Below, piece by piece: positions 56,853 through 64,000 of a stretch of DNA of 64,000 nt. This DNA comes from Microcaldota archaeon (GTDB taxonomy: Archaea > Micrarchaeota > Micrarchaeia > Anstonellales > Bilamarchaeaceae), in the NCBI GenBank assembly GCA_023129075.1, contig JAGMCT010000012.1:16849-80848 (forward strand). The letters are read 5' to 3'. Position 1 is the first letter of the stretch; each line of letters starts with the position of its first letter. The notes under the pieces are model-generated. The model had not been told where the DNA came from. It ran no database searches and saw only the letters and a list, made by a program, of their open reading frames with translations. Made by a program: the position numbers and the translations under genes.

Positions 56853-56922
56853 CGTTTCTCCTCATAAAGTAGAAAACTTACTTAAGTCCGTTAGGGGCAA
56901 GCCGTAGGGCGAAGGTGTTGAG

Positions 56923-57270
56923 ATGAAAAGAATACCCGAAAATAAAAGATTACTCTCTCTTATAGAAATGTTAAAGAAAGAGAAAAAGCCGTTCTGGAAG
57001 AAGATTGCACAGGAACTTTCCAAACCAACGAGAAGAAGACCTGCAGTAAACGTTAGTAAGATAGATAGATATGTAAAGGAAAACTCTTTGGTAGTGATTC
57101 CAGGGAAGGTTCTTGCTTCAGGAAACCTCTCAAAGAAGGTTAAGGTTGCTGCATTCAGTTTCAGCGAGGCTGCAAAGGATATCATAACGAAGAGAGGAGG
57201 CGAAACCATCTCAATAGAAGATGCGCTTAAAAGCGACCCAGAAGCAAAGACTTCAATCCTTTTGATATAG
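56923..57270 (+). CDS. rpl18e: 50S ribosomal protein eL18
   Basis: 115 residues, the length of archaeal L18e. Typical segments are R-L-L-S-L-I-E-M-L-K-K, R-P-A-V-N-V-S-K-I-D-R and V-I-P-G-K-V-L-A-S-G, with the end I-S-I-E-D-A. It belongs to the large subunit and starts the operon eL18-uL13-uS9-RpoN. A leader of about 45 nt with a small stem-loop (GCC...GGC) and AAGGTG site precedes it, a plausible place for autoregulation. Confidence 0.94.
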   Translation: MKRIPENKRLLSLIEMLKKEKKPFWKKIAQELSKPTRRRPAVNVSKIDRYVKENSLVVIPGKVLASGNLSKKVKVAAFSFSEAAKDIITKRGGETISIEDALKSDPEAKTSILLI

Positions 57271-57280
57271 AGGTAAAAAA

Positions 57281-57700
57281 ATGATAATAATTGATGCTGA
57301 AAACGCAAGAATAGGAAGGGTCGGTACCTTTGCTGCAAAGGAACTCCTCAAAGGAGAAGAAGTTCACATAATAAATGCAGAAAGGGCAATCATTTCAGGA
57401 AATAAAAAAGAGATAATAGAGAAATACAAACTGAGAAGGTCCTTCAAGAACAAAGGAAATCCTGAAAGGTCGCCAACCTGGTCCAAAGTGCCTTATATGT
57501 TTGTAAAAAGGCTGATAAGAGGAATGCTGCCCAGAGAAACCAAAACAGGAAGGGATGCTTTCAAAAGACTTAAAACCCACATGGGCAGACCGGCAACACT
57601 GAAGGGCGATTCAATAAGGGTGAAGGGCTCTGATAGGGGAAACCTTATGAAATACATTTCCATAAATGAGTTGTGCTCCAACTTGGGTTATAATGGGTGA
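57281..57700 (+). CDS. rpl13: 50S ribosomal protein uL13
   Basis: 139 residues, the archaeal length. It has I-D-A-E-N-A-R-I-G-R-V-G-T, I-I-N-A-E-R-A-I-I-S-G and the typical R-G-M-L-P-R-E-T-K-T-G, G-Y-N-G end. It follows eL18 by 10 nt with a GAGGT site in between. Confidence 0.95.
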   Translation: MIIIDAENARIGRVGTFAAKELLKGEEVHIINAERAIISGNKKEIIEKYKLRRSFKNKGNPERSPTWSKVPYMFVKRLIRGMLPRETKTGRDAFKRLKTHMGRPATLKGDSIRVKGSDRGNLMKYISINELCSNLGYNG

Positions 57701-57705
57701 TATTT

Positions 57706-58152
57706 ATGGCGAAAAAAACAAAAACCACAAAAACAAAAAGGAAGGTAAAAAAGAAAACAGAAGTTAAACATGTAAGAGGAAAAAGAAAAGAGGCCATTGC
57801 AAGAGCAACCATAAAGGAAGGCTCTGGAAAGGTAAGAATAAACTCAAAACTTCTGGAAGCTTTTGAGGATGAATTCATAAAAGAGATTATAAGGGAGCCT
57901 GTTGCAATAGCAGGAGCAGATGCTGTTAAGGTTGATATTGAGGTAAATGTCAAAGGTGGAGGAATATTTGGACAAGCTCAAGCATCCAGAACAGCCATTG
58001 CAAAGGCACTTTCAGAATACTTTGGTGAATCCCTTACAAAGAGATATGAAGAGATAGATAAATACCTCCTTGCAGAGGACTCAAGAAGGGTTGAATCCAA
58101 AAAGTATGCAGGGCCCAAGGCAAGGGCGCGCTACCAAAAATCCTACAGGTGA
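57706..58152 (+). CDS. rps9: 30S ribosomal protein uS9
   Basis: 148 residues from the ATG at 57706, which follows a GGGTGAT site formed by the end of rpl13. The basic archaeal N-terminal extension precedes the S9 core: R-G-K-R-K-E-A-I-A-R-A-T-I, V-K-G-G-G-I-F-G-Q-A-Q-A-S-R and the functional C-terminal tail R-Y-Q-K-S-Y-R, which contacts the tRNA in the P site. Confidence 0.95.
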   Translation: MAKKTKTTKTKRKVKKKTEVKHVRGKRKEAIARATIKEGSGKVRINSKLLEAFEDEFIKEIIREPVAIAGADAVKVDIEVNVKGGGIFGQAQASRTAIAKALSEYFGESLTKRYEEIDKYLLAEDSRRVESKKYAGPKARARYQKSYR

Positions 58153-58156
58153 ACAT

Positions 58157-58351
58157 ATGGAATTTCCAGTAAGATGTTTTACATGCGGTTCTGTTATAGG
58201 CCATAGGTATGAAGAATACAAAGAAAAAGCAAAGAATACAAGCCAAAAGGAAGCTTTGGATTCTATGAACATAACAAGATATTGCTGCAGGAGAATGTTC
58301 TTGACTCATGTGGAATTGATTGATTTAGTAAAAAAATATGGAAAAATATGA
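58157..58351 (+). CDS. rpoN: DNA-directed RNA polymerase subunit N (RpoN)
   Basis: 64 residues from the ATG at 58157; the longer frame extends into rps9 and is rejected. The zinc site is C-F-T-C-G (Cys7, Cys10) and R-Y-C-C-R-R (Cys43, Cys44), the full Rpb10/RpoN signature of archaeal and eukaryotic polymerases. AGGTGA lies just before the start. It is followed by tRNA-Pro after 7 nt, not by rpoK, which often follows it in related operons. Confidence 0.96.
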   Translation: MEFPVRCFTCGSVIGHRYEEYKEKAKNTSQKEALDSMNITRYCCRRMFLTHVELIDLVKKYGKI

Positions 58352-58358
58352 ATAAAAA

Positions 58359-58472
58359 GGGGCCGTAAGGTAACCTGGCATCCTGCAAGCTTGGGGTGCT
58401 TGTTATCCGAGTTCAAAGGCGCCTTTTTCGTTGAAAATCAGCAAAAAAGGGCTGAAAATCTCGGCGGCCCCA
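58359..58472 (+). tRNA. tRNA-Pro (GGG) with T-loop intron
   Basis: Acceptor GGGGCCG/CGGCCCC with discriminator A73, anticodon stem CAAGC/GCUUG and loop U-U-GGG-G-U, T-stem CCGAG/CUCGG. A 41-nt intron (58418-58458) interrupts the T-loop, and removal gives UUCAAAU. The junction has a textbook bulge-helix-bulge: 4-bp helix UUCA/UGAA (58412-58415 with 58453-58456), 3-nt bulges AAG (58416-58418) and AAU (58457-58459), and a long intron helix. It lies in the ribosomal operon between rpoN and rps2. Confidence 0.9.
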
Positions 58473-58490
58473 ATATATTAAGGTGAAAGA

Positions 58491-59336
58491 ATGGAGGAAA
58501 AAGTTGAGGAAAAAAAAGAATCTATGCTGCTGCCGCAGGAAAGATATCTTGAGGCAGGAATACACATCGGTACGAGAATGAAAACCATAGATATGAAGAA
58601 TTTTATTTTCAAAAAAAGAGATGATGGCCTTTATATACTGGATCTCAGAAAGATAGATAAAAGAATAAGGCTTGCAGCAAAGCTTCTGAAGAAGTATAAA
58701 CCTGAGGATATAGTTATTGTAGCTTCAAGAACATATTCTGCAAACGCTGCAACTAAGTTTTCAAAGCTTACTGGCGTACCTGTTCTTAAGGGAAGATTCA
58801 GGCCAGGCCTGTTTACAAATACCTCTTTGAAAGGATTTATGGAACCAAAAATAGTATTTGTATGCGACCCAAAGGGAGAAGCAAATGCAGTAAGGGAAGC
58901 ATCCAGGGTAGGTACACCAGTAATTGCCCTTTGTGATACGGATAATCTCACAAAATTCATTGATTTCGTAATTCCAGTGAACAACAAAGGAAGAAAGGCT
59001 CTTGCAACCATTTTCTATCTGCTTACAAGGGAGCTGATGCTTGCACAGGGTAAGATAAAATCCTATGATGAATTTGAATATAGGATAGGTTACTTTGAAA
59101 AATTTGAGATTGCAACAGAAGAAAAGAAAGAAGAGCCAAAAGAAGAGCCCGTTATAGAAGAAGAGCCTAAGGAAAAACCAGCTAAAAAACAAGAAGAAAA
59201 GGAAAAGGAAGTTATTGAAGAATTAAAGCAGGAAAAAGAGAAAAAGCAGAAAAAGAAAACCACCAGGAAAAAAACAACAAAGAAACCAGCAAAGAAAACA
59301 GAGAAAAAAACAACAAAAAAGAAGTCATCTTCTTAA
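58491..59336 (+). CDS. rps2: 30S ribosomal protein uS2
   Basis: 281 residues. The archaeal S2 core runs to about residue 205, with A-G-I-H-I-G-T-R, Y-I-L-D-L-R-K-I-D-K-R, F-R-P-G-L-F-T-N-T and D-T-D-N-L-T-K-F-I-D. The remaining 75 residues are a Lys/Glu/Pro-rich repeat tail (E-E-P-K-E-K-P-A and K-K-K-T-T-R-K-K-T) that is longer than in most archaea. AAGGTG lies upstream. Its 3' end overlaps the convergent ecfT gene by 12 nt. Confidence 0.94.
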   Translation: MEEKVEEKKESMLLPQERYLEAGIHIGTRMKTIDMKNFIFKKRDDGLYILDLRKIDKRIRLAAKLLKKYKPEDIVIVASRTYSANAATKFSKLTGVPVLKGRFRPGLFTNTSLKGFMEPKIVFVCDPKGEANAVREASRVGTPVIALCDTDNLTKFIDFVIPVNNKGRKALATIFYLLTRELMLAQGKIKSYDEFEYRIGYFEKFEIATEEKKEEPKEEPVIEEEPKEKPAKKQEEKEKEVIEELKQEKEKKQKKKTTRKKTTKKPAKKTEKKTTKKKSSS

Positions 59337-59819
59337 CCCCCTTATCTCCATTGAATAAGCAAGGGTTTCTGCTTTCCTGAATAAGGAATGCAAAAACGGA
59401 ATTAGGCCTTCAATCCTTTTTCCCCCTCTCATTTTTCTTGCATTTTCTATTCTTTTTATTTTTTTCATAGCCAGAATTTTATATGGAAATATCACCTTCA
59501 CCATCAATATAATATCTTTAGGAAAACCCATTTTCCTCATTTCTTCCCCTATTTCTTCAACATGTTTCCTACCTATATAAATAAACGGAGGAAACACAAG
59601 AAGAGAAGCGTGTATAGTTCTGCTCAAAACAGTTTCCATAGAGCTTTGTTCTATAAAAGAGGAAATAAAAAAGATAATGCCCATTCCTGCAAGCAGGGGA
59701 AGCAGAGGCCCAATTTTTTCCAGTGAATAAGCAGTGTAGGCAATGAATAGAAGTACTGAAAATGGATAAGGCAGAACGGCCCCCACAATTATCAGAAAAA
59801 ACATCACTTTAATATCCAT
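59325..59819 (-). CDS. ECF transporter transmembrane subunit (EcfT/CbiQ-like)
   Basis: 164 residues, short for the family. Membrane helices lie at about 5-22, 38-56, 66-86. The two coupling motifs are visible as N-A-R-K-M-R-G-G-K-R and A-Y-S-M-E-I-R-G-L-R-R, both A-x-x-x-R-G type, which contact the ATPase. It is the third gene of the minus-strand unit S component-ATPase-EcfT and overlaps the ATPase gene by 16 nt. Confidence 0.82.
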   Translation of the reverse strand: MDIKVMFFLIIVGAVLPYPFSVLLFIAYTAYSLEKIGPLLPLLAGMGIIFFISSFIEQSSMETVLSRTIHASLLVFPPFIYIGRKHVEEIGEEMRKMGFPKDIILMVKVIFPYKILAMKKIKRIENARKMRGGKRIEGLIPFLHSLFRKAETLAYSMEIRGLRR

Positions 59820-60520
59820 GGAATCTTCACCCCAGCCTTTTTCATAATGGATTTCTTTAGAACCTCTTTTGAAGGGCCATCATCAAGTTTTTTTCCTTCG
59901 TATATGAGAATTGTTCTTTCTATATTTTCTATAATTTTATCTGTATCATGTTCAACAATAATTATTGTTTTTCCTTCTTCATGCAATTCCTTTACAAGCA
60001 AGTAAATCTCCTCGCTGGTTTTGTAATCCAAATTAGATGATGGTTCATCAAGAAGGATTATCTCTCTTTCAAGAGCAACCATTGAAGCCAGCATCACCTT
60101 CTGCTTCTGTCCTTCCGAAAGGTCAAATGGACATTTATCCTTAAAATTTTCCAGTCCAAGCCTCTTTAGTGCATTTCCAACTCTCTCCTCAACTCCCTTT
60201 GCATTCTCATTCTTCAATCCGAATGCAATTTCTTCCTTTACAGTATTACAGAACAACTGCTCATCTGGATTCTGAAAAAGATGGAAAACCTCTTTGTTCA
60301 TTATTCTATCCACCTTTTTGCCGTTCAATAGAACCTCTCCCTCTCTTTCAAAATTTTTCCCATATGGTATTATCCCTGAAATCGTCTGTAATAAGGTGCT
60401 TTTTCCGCTTCCTATTCCCCCTACAAGGGCAACACACTCCCCTTTTTTGATATTAAGATTTATCTTTTTAAGAATAGGTTTTTTTTCCGAGAGTATACTC
60501 AATTTGTTTATCCTTATCAT
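59804..60520 (-). CDS. ECF transporter ATPase (EcfA)
   Basis: 238 residues. Walker A G-G-I-G-S-G-K-S-T (34-42), Q-loop F-Q-N-P-D-E-Q, signature L-S-E-G-Q-K-Q-K-V, Walker B I-I-L-L-D-E-P-S and H-loop V-E-H-D. F-Q-N-P-D-x-Q is typical of cobalt/vitamin ECF ATPases. Only one ATPase gene is present, so the two nucleotide-binding sites must come from a homodimer. It overlaps the S component by 4 nt. Confidence 0.92.
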   Translation of the reverse strand: MIRINKLSILSEKKPILKKINLNIKKGECVALVGGIGSGKSTLLQTISGIIPYGKNFEREGEVLLNGKKVDRIMNKEVFHLFQNPDEQLFCNTVKEEIAFGLKNENAKGVEERVGNALKRLGLENFKDKCPFDLSEGQKQKVMLASMVALEREIILLDEPSSNLDYKTSEEIYLLVKELHEEGKTIIIVEHDTDKIIENIERTILIYEGKKLDDGPSKEVLKKSIMKKAGVKIPWILK

Positions 60521-61239
60521 CCATATCTCTCTGCAAATCCATATTTGTATGCAAGAATCCAGGCTATTCCAAATTCAATAGTCCCCTGCACAACATTCCA
60601 TATGAATATTAAGTATGCTCCCCATCCAGCGCCGAGTCCAATGAAATCTACTGAATCCAGAAATCCCATAAATTCATCAGGAGTTAGGTTAAAGAAAAGA
60701 GGTCCTGCAAAATAAAGATTTACGATTATCATGAATATGCCCCTTAATGCTACTGCTATAACCAATGCAAAAAGGGCCGTCGTTGTGTTACTTAAATCTA
60801 TTTTCCGGATTTTCTTAAGCATATATCCAACAAAAACTAATCCTGCAACAGTAATTAATCCGCTCATATAAGAAAGATAAGATGAGTACTGTATTGCTAC
60901 AACAGGTATCAACAAAAGTATTATCAGAGAACTCAAAGTAAGCAAATCTCTTCTTTTCATTATCACCGGGACAATAAGCATTGGAAGTGTTGCTGCAATC
61001 TTCATAATTGCTCCTATGTATCCAGTAGGGGATGTAAAAAGAATGAACAATCCAACCAATCCAAGAGAATAAAGGGCAGCTTCGTAACCAAGCACAAAAA
61101 ATGCAAGCAGAATGGGAACTGCAACCAAATCTACAGTCATTCCAAACCCAGTGGGGATTCCCAATATGCCATTTCCAATTTGAAAAATAAAGGCAAGAGC
61201 AGCAAGCATCGCAGCAGCTATTAGTGTTTTCGTTTTCAT
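60517..61239 (-). CDS. ECF transporter substrate-binding S component
   Basis: 240 residues from the ATG at 61239; an ATTTAAAT box at about 61263-61270 sits 28 nt upstream, so the longer frame is rejected. Six to seven membrane helices with the S-component pattern A-A-A-M-L-A-A-L-A-F at the start, S-P-T-G-Y-I-G-A-I-M-K and W-N-V-V-Q-G-T-I-E-F-G at the end. The look resembles vitamin S components of the RibU/COG3601 type, but the substrate (riboflavin, thiamin or another) cannot be determined here. Confidence 0.72.
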   Translation of the reverse strand: MKTKTLIAAAMLAALAFIFQIGNGILGIPTGFGMTVDLVAVPILLAFFVLGYEAALYSLGLVGLFILFTSPTGYIGAIMKIAATLPMLIVPVIMKRRDLLTLSSLIILLLIPVVAIQYSSYLSYMSGLITVAGLVFVGYMLKKIRKIDLSNTTTALFALVIAVALRGIFMIIVNLYFAGPLFFNLTPDEFMGFLDSVDFIGLGAGWGAYLIFIWNVVQGTIEFGIAWILAYKYGFAERYG

Positions 61240-61285
61240 ACTTCCCCATTCTATTGTTACCATTTAAATTGTTTTCACTAATTTA

Positions 61286-62413
61286 TTAGTTAAATTTATT
61301 GTGGCAGGTGCTCTTTGCACTCTCACTCTCTATATAATTGCAGATGAGTGGGTCATTTTCCCTTTCAGCAAGAATAGTATAACACTTATTTTTCCAATCA
61401 GGAGGAATTATTCCAGAACATTTTGCCAGATTGAGGCCGTTCTCTACAAATAGGGTTTGGGAATAACAATTTATCCCAAGATTTCCGCTTATTGCATATA
61501 CCTCATTGCATATCCTTGGGTCATTAAGCAATACTGCCAGCTCATTATAGCATTTCACTTTTGATGCTGATGCAAGGTCATCTATCTTATCGCATCCGCC
61601 TACATCCAGGGTTTCAATTGCGTAATCCGTATAGCAGTCCCATCTCTGCAGTACAAACAGGCCTTCGCAATAATTGGGTTTTGATTCCCTTATTGCAAAA
61701 TAGGTAAAGCATTCCAGTGCTATGGTGCTCTCAAAATCCATCTTATAACAATAAGAAGCCGATTTTTTTTCTTCTGCAACCAGCCAATAGCAGTAATCCC
61801 TGTTACTTTCTTCCAATCCTGAACAATTATTTTTGTCAAGCACAATAGTAAGACAGGCGCTCATCCTTGGAAGCTCCTCTATTTTTTCACAACTTTCTGC
61901 ATTGCTGTTTTCTATTGCATACCTAAAAAAGCAGTCGTCTTCTATACAAGAAGAATCATTTCCGTATAATTCTGCAAGGCAGAGTTGTTTCTCAAGGCTT
62001 CCATTTACCAATGTACACGGTGGAAGCAGTTCCTCAAGGCACTCATTCTTATCTTCTGTGCTCATAAGGTCGCATATCGTCTGGTCCTTTAGAGTATATG
62101 CATGATAAAATAAACATTCTCTCTTGTATTCGTACCCTTCAAGCATAAGGCAGTTTTCAAGACTTATATTTGAAAGAGGAAGAATGCACTCATCCCTATT
62201 TTCCTTTTCCAATTTAAGGCAGAAGGAAGGGTTATTCTGCTCCAATGCTTCTTTGGCCCAATCTATTTCTATTGTTTCATTTTCTTCATCTTCTACTGGA
62301 ACTTCAGGAGTGTCTATCGTTACATTTGAGGTCTGGCCATCATCCACAGGAGGTTTTACACAACCTGAAAAAAATAGCATTCCGGCCAGGAGGATAAATA
62401 TGAATCTCTTCAT
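61286..62413 (-). CDS. Lipoprotein with Cys-pair helical repeats
   Basis: 375 residues. The lipobox is F-F-S-G-C (about residue 18). A short acidic linker rich in Pro, Val and Glu leads into about ten repeats of roughly 25-35 residues in which a C-x(2)-(I/L)-x... segment is followed 12-20 residues later by C-Y/F-x-x-x-A. Cys recurs near-regularly (about 30 in all), suggesting paired disulfides in a helical solenoid on the outer membrane face. Function unknown. Confidence 0.65.
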   Translation of the reverse strand: MKRFIFILLAGMLFFSGCVKPPVDDGQTSNVTIDTPEVPVEDEENETIEIDWAKEALEQNNPSFCLKLEKENRDECILPLSNISLENCLMLEGYEYKRECLFYHAYTLKDQTICDLMSTEDKNECLEELLPPCTLVNGSLEKQLCLAELYGNDSSCIEDDCFFRYAIENSNAESCEKIEELPRMSACLTIVLDKNNCSGLEESNRDYCYWLVAEEKKSASYCYKMDFESTIALECFTYFAIRESKPNYCEGLFVLQRWDCYTDYAIETLDVGGCDKIDDLASASKVKCYNELAVLLNDPRICNEVYAISGNLGINCYSQTLFVENGLNLAKCSGIIPPDWKNKCYTILAERENDPLICNYIESESAKSTCHNKFN

Positions 62414-62471
62414 ACAAGTATTTTCTTAGTAATCCTTTAAAAACCTTTTACTGAAGAATAATCTTACTTCA

Positions 62472-62593
62472 GCAGGGGTGGCGGAGCGGTCAAACGCGCC
62501 AGACTCAAGAGAAACCTTCTTTAGGGTTGCCAAAAGAAATTTTGAGAAATCTGGTGACTTAGAGTCTACGAGGGTTCGAATCCCTTCCCCTGC
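62472..62593 (+). tRNA. tRNA-Leu (CAA) with intron
   Basis: Acceptor GCAGGGG/CCCCUGC with discriminator A, anticodon stem CCAGA/UCUGG with loop C-U-CAA-G, long variable arm and GGGUUCGAAUCCC T-arm. Anticodon CAA reads UUG. A 39-nt intron (62510-62548) lies after position 37; the BHB central helix CUCA/UGAG and 3-nt bulges AGA and AAA are well formed. Mature length about 83 nt. Confidence 0.92.
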
Positions 62594-62646
62594 ACTTTCT
62601 TTTCCTTTCTTTTAGAAAATCAGAGAAACCTCAGATGGCTCGTTAG

Positions 62647-63282
62647 TTATTTCCTTCTCATCAAGTAATACTTTTCAGGGCTGACAGTTATACCATATTC
62701 CCCAGCTGTCCCATCTCCATATTTGTCACTATCTAACCGCCTTGATATCTTTCTTATTTTAAACCCTATTTCCTCTGCCATCTCTTTGGTGAACATCAAT
62801 GGTCGGAGATATACTTGGAAAATACATTGACCTGCTTCATCCAATAGCTCATTAATTCTTTTCAACATTTTCAAAGGTGGATTTTTCTTCTTCATTTCTT
62901 TATGAAAATCATCCCTCCTAAGACCTGCCGGCGAATAAATAGCACAATTTTCAAACACCCCAAACGCAAAGATAAAATCATACGGTCCTTTGAGAGGCAC
63001 ACTCATAAAATCCCCTTTTATTATCCCCTCGACCATGGGTTCACGAAACAGATCTACTCCAGTAACATCAGCGCCAGAATTTCTGAATAGTTGTACCATC
63101 CCTCCTCCTCCGCTTCCAATTTCCAAAACGCGTTTATTTTGAATATCCTCTTCAAGTGTTGGGAAAAGCAAAAACAAGTTTGACTTCATATCTCTTCCCG
63201 TTCTATCAGCATTCCTCCACTCTCTACAATATGCATGGGTGAATTTTTTGGAATTCCTTACTTCTAGGGCCTTTTTTCTCAT
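62647..63282 (-). CDS. SAM-dependent class I methyltransferase
   Basis: 211 residues. Motif I is V-L-E-I-G-S-G-G-G-G-M, followed by D-V-T-G-V-D-L-F (post-I acidic Asp) and Y-D-F-I-F-A-F-G-V-F-E-N (motif IV). The N-terminus is basic and helical. Substrate unknown; small-molecule or lipid methylation is plausible. It is adjacent to tRNA-Leu but on the opposite strand. Confidence 0.85.
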   Translation of the reverse strand: MRKKALEVRNSKKFTHAYCREWRNADRTGRDMKSNLFLLFPTLEEDIQNKRVLEIGSGGGGMVQLFRNSGADVTGVDLFREPMVEGIIKGDFMSVPLKGPYDFIFAFGVFENCAIYSPAGLRRDDFHKEMKKKNPPLKMLKRINELLDEAGQCIFQVYLRPLMFTKEMAEEIGFKIRKISRRLDSDKYGDGTAGEYGITVSPEKYYLMRRK

Positions 63283-63465
63283 ATGTTTATTATATCCAAA
63301 CCCATATTTAAAGGTTTGCTAACACTAATTCCCAATAATTTTCCATATCAAAAACAGTCTATTTTTCGATACTGCTCCACACATCTCAATAGATACAATG
63401 TAGTTTCTGAGCTCCCTGAATTTTCAACATAAAATTTCAAGATTAAAAAATTTGTAGAGTGAGGT

Positions 63466-64000
63466 TCAGCGCTTATATGGAAACTCCCCTAACATTTCGT
63501 TTGCTCTGTTTTTTGCATCATCATATTCTGATTCTTCAGAAATCTTAAAAAATATCAATTTATATATTCCTGCGTGTCTATCCCTTTGCGCAAGGAAGGT
63601 CAAACGGTCTAAAGCAGCTATCCTAATCTCGGAATTTTCATTATATTTGGCTTTTTCCTCTAATTTATCCAAATCCTTGCTCTCTTTTATTAATTCCACT
63701 TCAGCTAAAATTTCTTTTTGTTTTATCCGCTCCAATTTTGAAGGTTTTGAAATTGCAAAAATTGGCCTGTATTTATTGTACCATTTTTCCTTATCCAGAC
63801 GGACATTCACCAATCCTATCTGGAGTCCTTTTGACCTTTTGGAATTCTCTACAACCGTTATAGGTGCAATTATAACCCCTCTTAATTCCTTTACACGGAT
63901 GAATAGACCTACTGCGAATCCCTTAAGCCGTTCCTTTACTACAGAAACAGCTGAGAGCATTCCACCTGCAACATTCTCAGCAGCATTGTATAACCCTGCT
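63466..64000 (-). CDS. Surface-repeat-like protein (LA_2272 type), 5' end cut by window edge
   Basis: The frame is open past the window end (no stop between 63960 and 64000), so the apparent ATG at 63960 is probably internal. The upstream frame reads L-Y-N-A-A-E-N-V-A-G-G, and inside is G-L-Q-I-G-L-V-N-V, a repeat unit known from LA_2272-type surface-repeat proteins, followed by a helical HEAT-like segment (E-L-I-K-E-S-K-D-L-D-K-L-E-E-K-A). A surface or peripheral role is inferred; only about 178 residues can be seen. Confidence 0.5.
   Translation of the reverse strand, partial: AGLYNAAENVAGGMLSAVSVVKERLKGFAVGLFIRVKELRGVIIAPITVVENSKRSKGLQIGLVNVRLDKEKWYNKYRPIFAISKPSKLERIKQKEILAEVELIKESKDLDKLEEKAKYNENSEIRIAALDRLTFLAQRDRHAGIYKLIFFKISEESEYDDAKNRANEMLGEFPYKR

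Noticed and set aside
56875-56922. Possible small structured RNA in the eL18 leader
   Set aside because: Only a short GC-rich stem is seen and the length fits an ordinary leader; no independent RNA gene can be supported.
60517-61239. Assigning riboflavin to the S component
   Set aside because: Motifs fit several S-component groups and no riboswitch or vitamin-specific gene is nearby.

Overview
The window is gene-dense, AT-rich archaeal DNA. The archaeal/eukaryotic-type ribosomal proteins (eS1/S3Ae, uS15, eL18, uL13, uS9, uS2), the RNA polymerase subunit RpoN, archaeal NAC, a GMP synthase split into a separate amidotransferase subunit, Dph6, intron-bearing tRNAs, TATA boxes about 25 nt upstream of start codons (leaderless genes) and GGTGA-type ribosome binding sites all agree. 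Small compact genes, a bacterial-type MetK, many lipoproteins and Cys-rich surface proteins and tRNA introns suggest a DPANN-like lineage. That placement is an inference; no rRNA gene is present to settle it. No CRISPR array, insertion sequence or rRNA was recognised.

Layout. 1-18.3 kb is mostly housekeeping: a tandem NUDIX pair, valS with a DUF3467-like gene and ppa, Dph6, YjbQ, TruD, a six-gene minus-strand operon (GMP synthase amidotransferase, ITPase, uS15, eS1, creatininase-family, NAC), an MFS carrier, Maf, a transglutaminase-like protein, MetK and a SpoT-like HD hydrolase. 18.3-32.3 kb is a surface and signalling region: secreted Ser/Thr-rich and Cys-rich proteins, a membrane-anchored winged-helix regulator, SixA, a repeat protein ending in a caspase-like His/Cys dyad, a secreted protein with calcium-binding repeats around a second such dyad, a GIDE-like membrane protein, an EF-Tu-like protein without a P-loop, and two duplicated cold-shock proteins flanking 33-bp hairpin repeats.

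32.6-47.8 kb is accessory DNA resembling a defence island: a Panacea/RelE-like toxin-antitoxin pair, a gingipain-like lipoprotein, a small antitoxin-like ORF, a DUF4143 ATPase behind operator-like repeats, a metallo-beta-lactamase nuclease, a single-chain type IIG restriction-modification enzyme, a PIN-GNAT-PUA-like fusion overlapping an ASCH protein, a DUF4238 protein, a winged-helix membrane protein with a 34-residue membrane peptide, a 570-bp non-coding stretch with a repeated motif, and a membrane zincin with a partner. Together with the two proteins above, three different caspase-fold candidates lie within about 15 kb.

47.9-64 kb returns to core functions: asnS, a separate P-loop kinase and APH-like kinase (normally fused in bacteria), a VTT-domain protein, MscS, a GCS2/glutamine-amidotransferase pair, a ribosomal operon with an embedded tRNA-Pro, an ECF transporter, a Cys-repeat lipoprotein, tRNA-Leu, a methyltransferase and a partial surface-repeat protein. 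Two RNA structures stand out: tRNA-Ser is enclosed in flanks that pair into a four-way junction, and tRNA-Pro(GGG) carries an intron in its T-loop with a complete bulge-helix-bulge motif.
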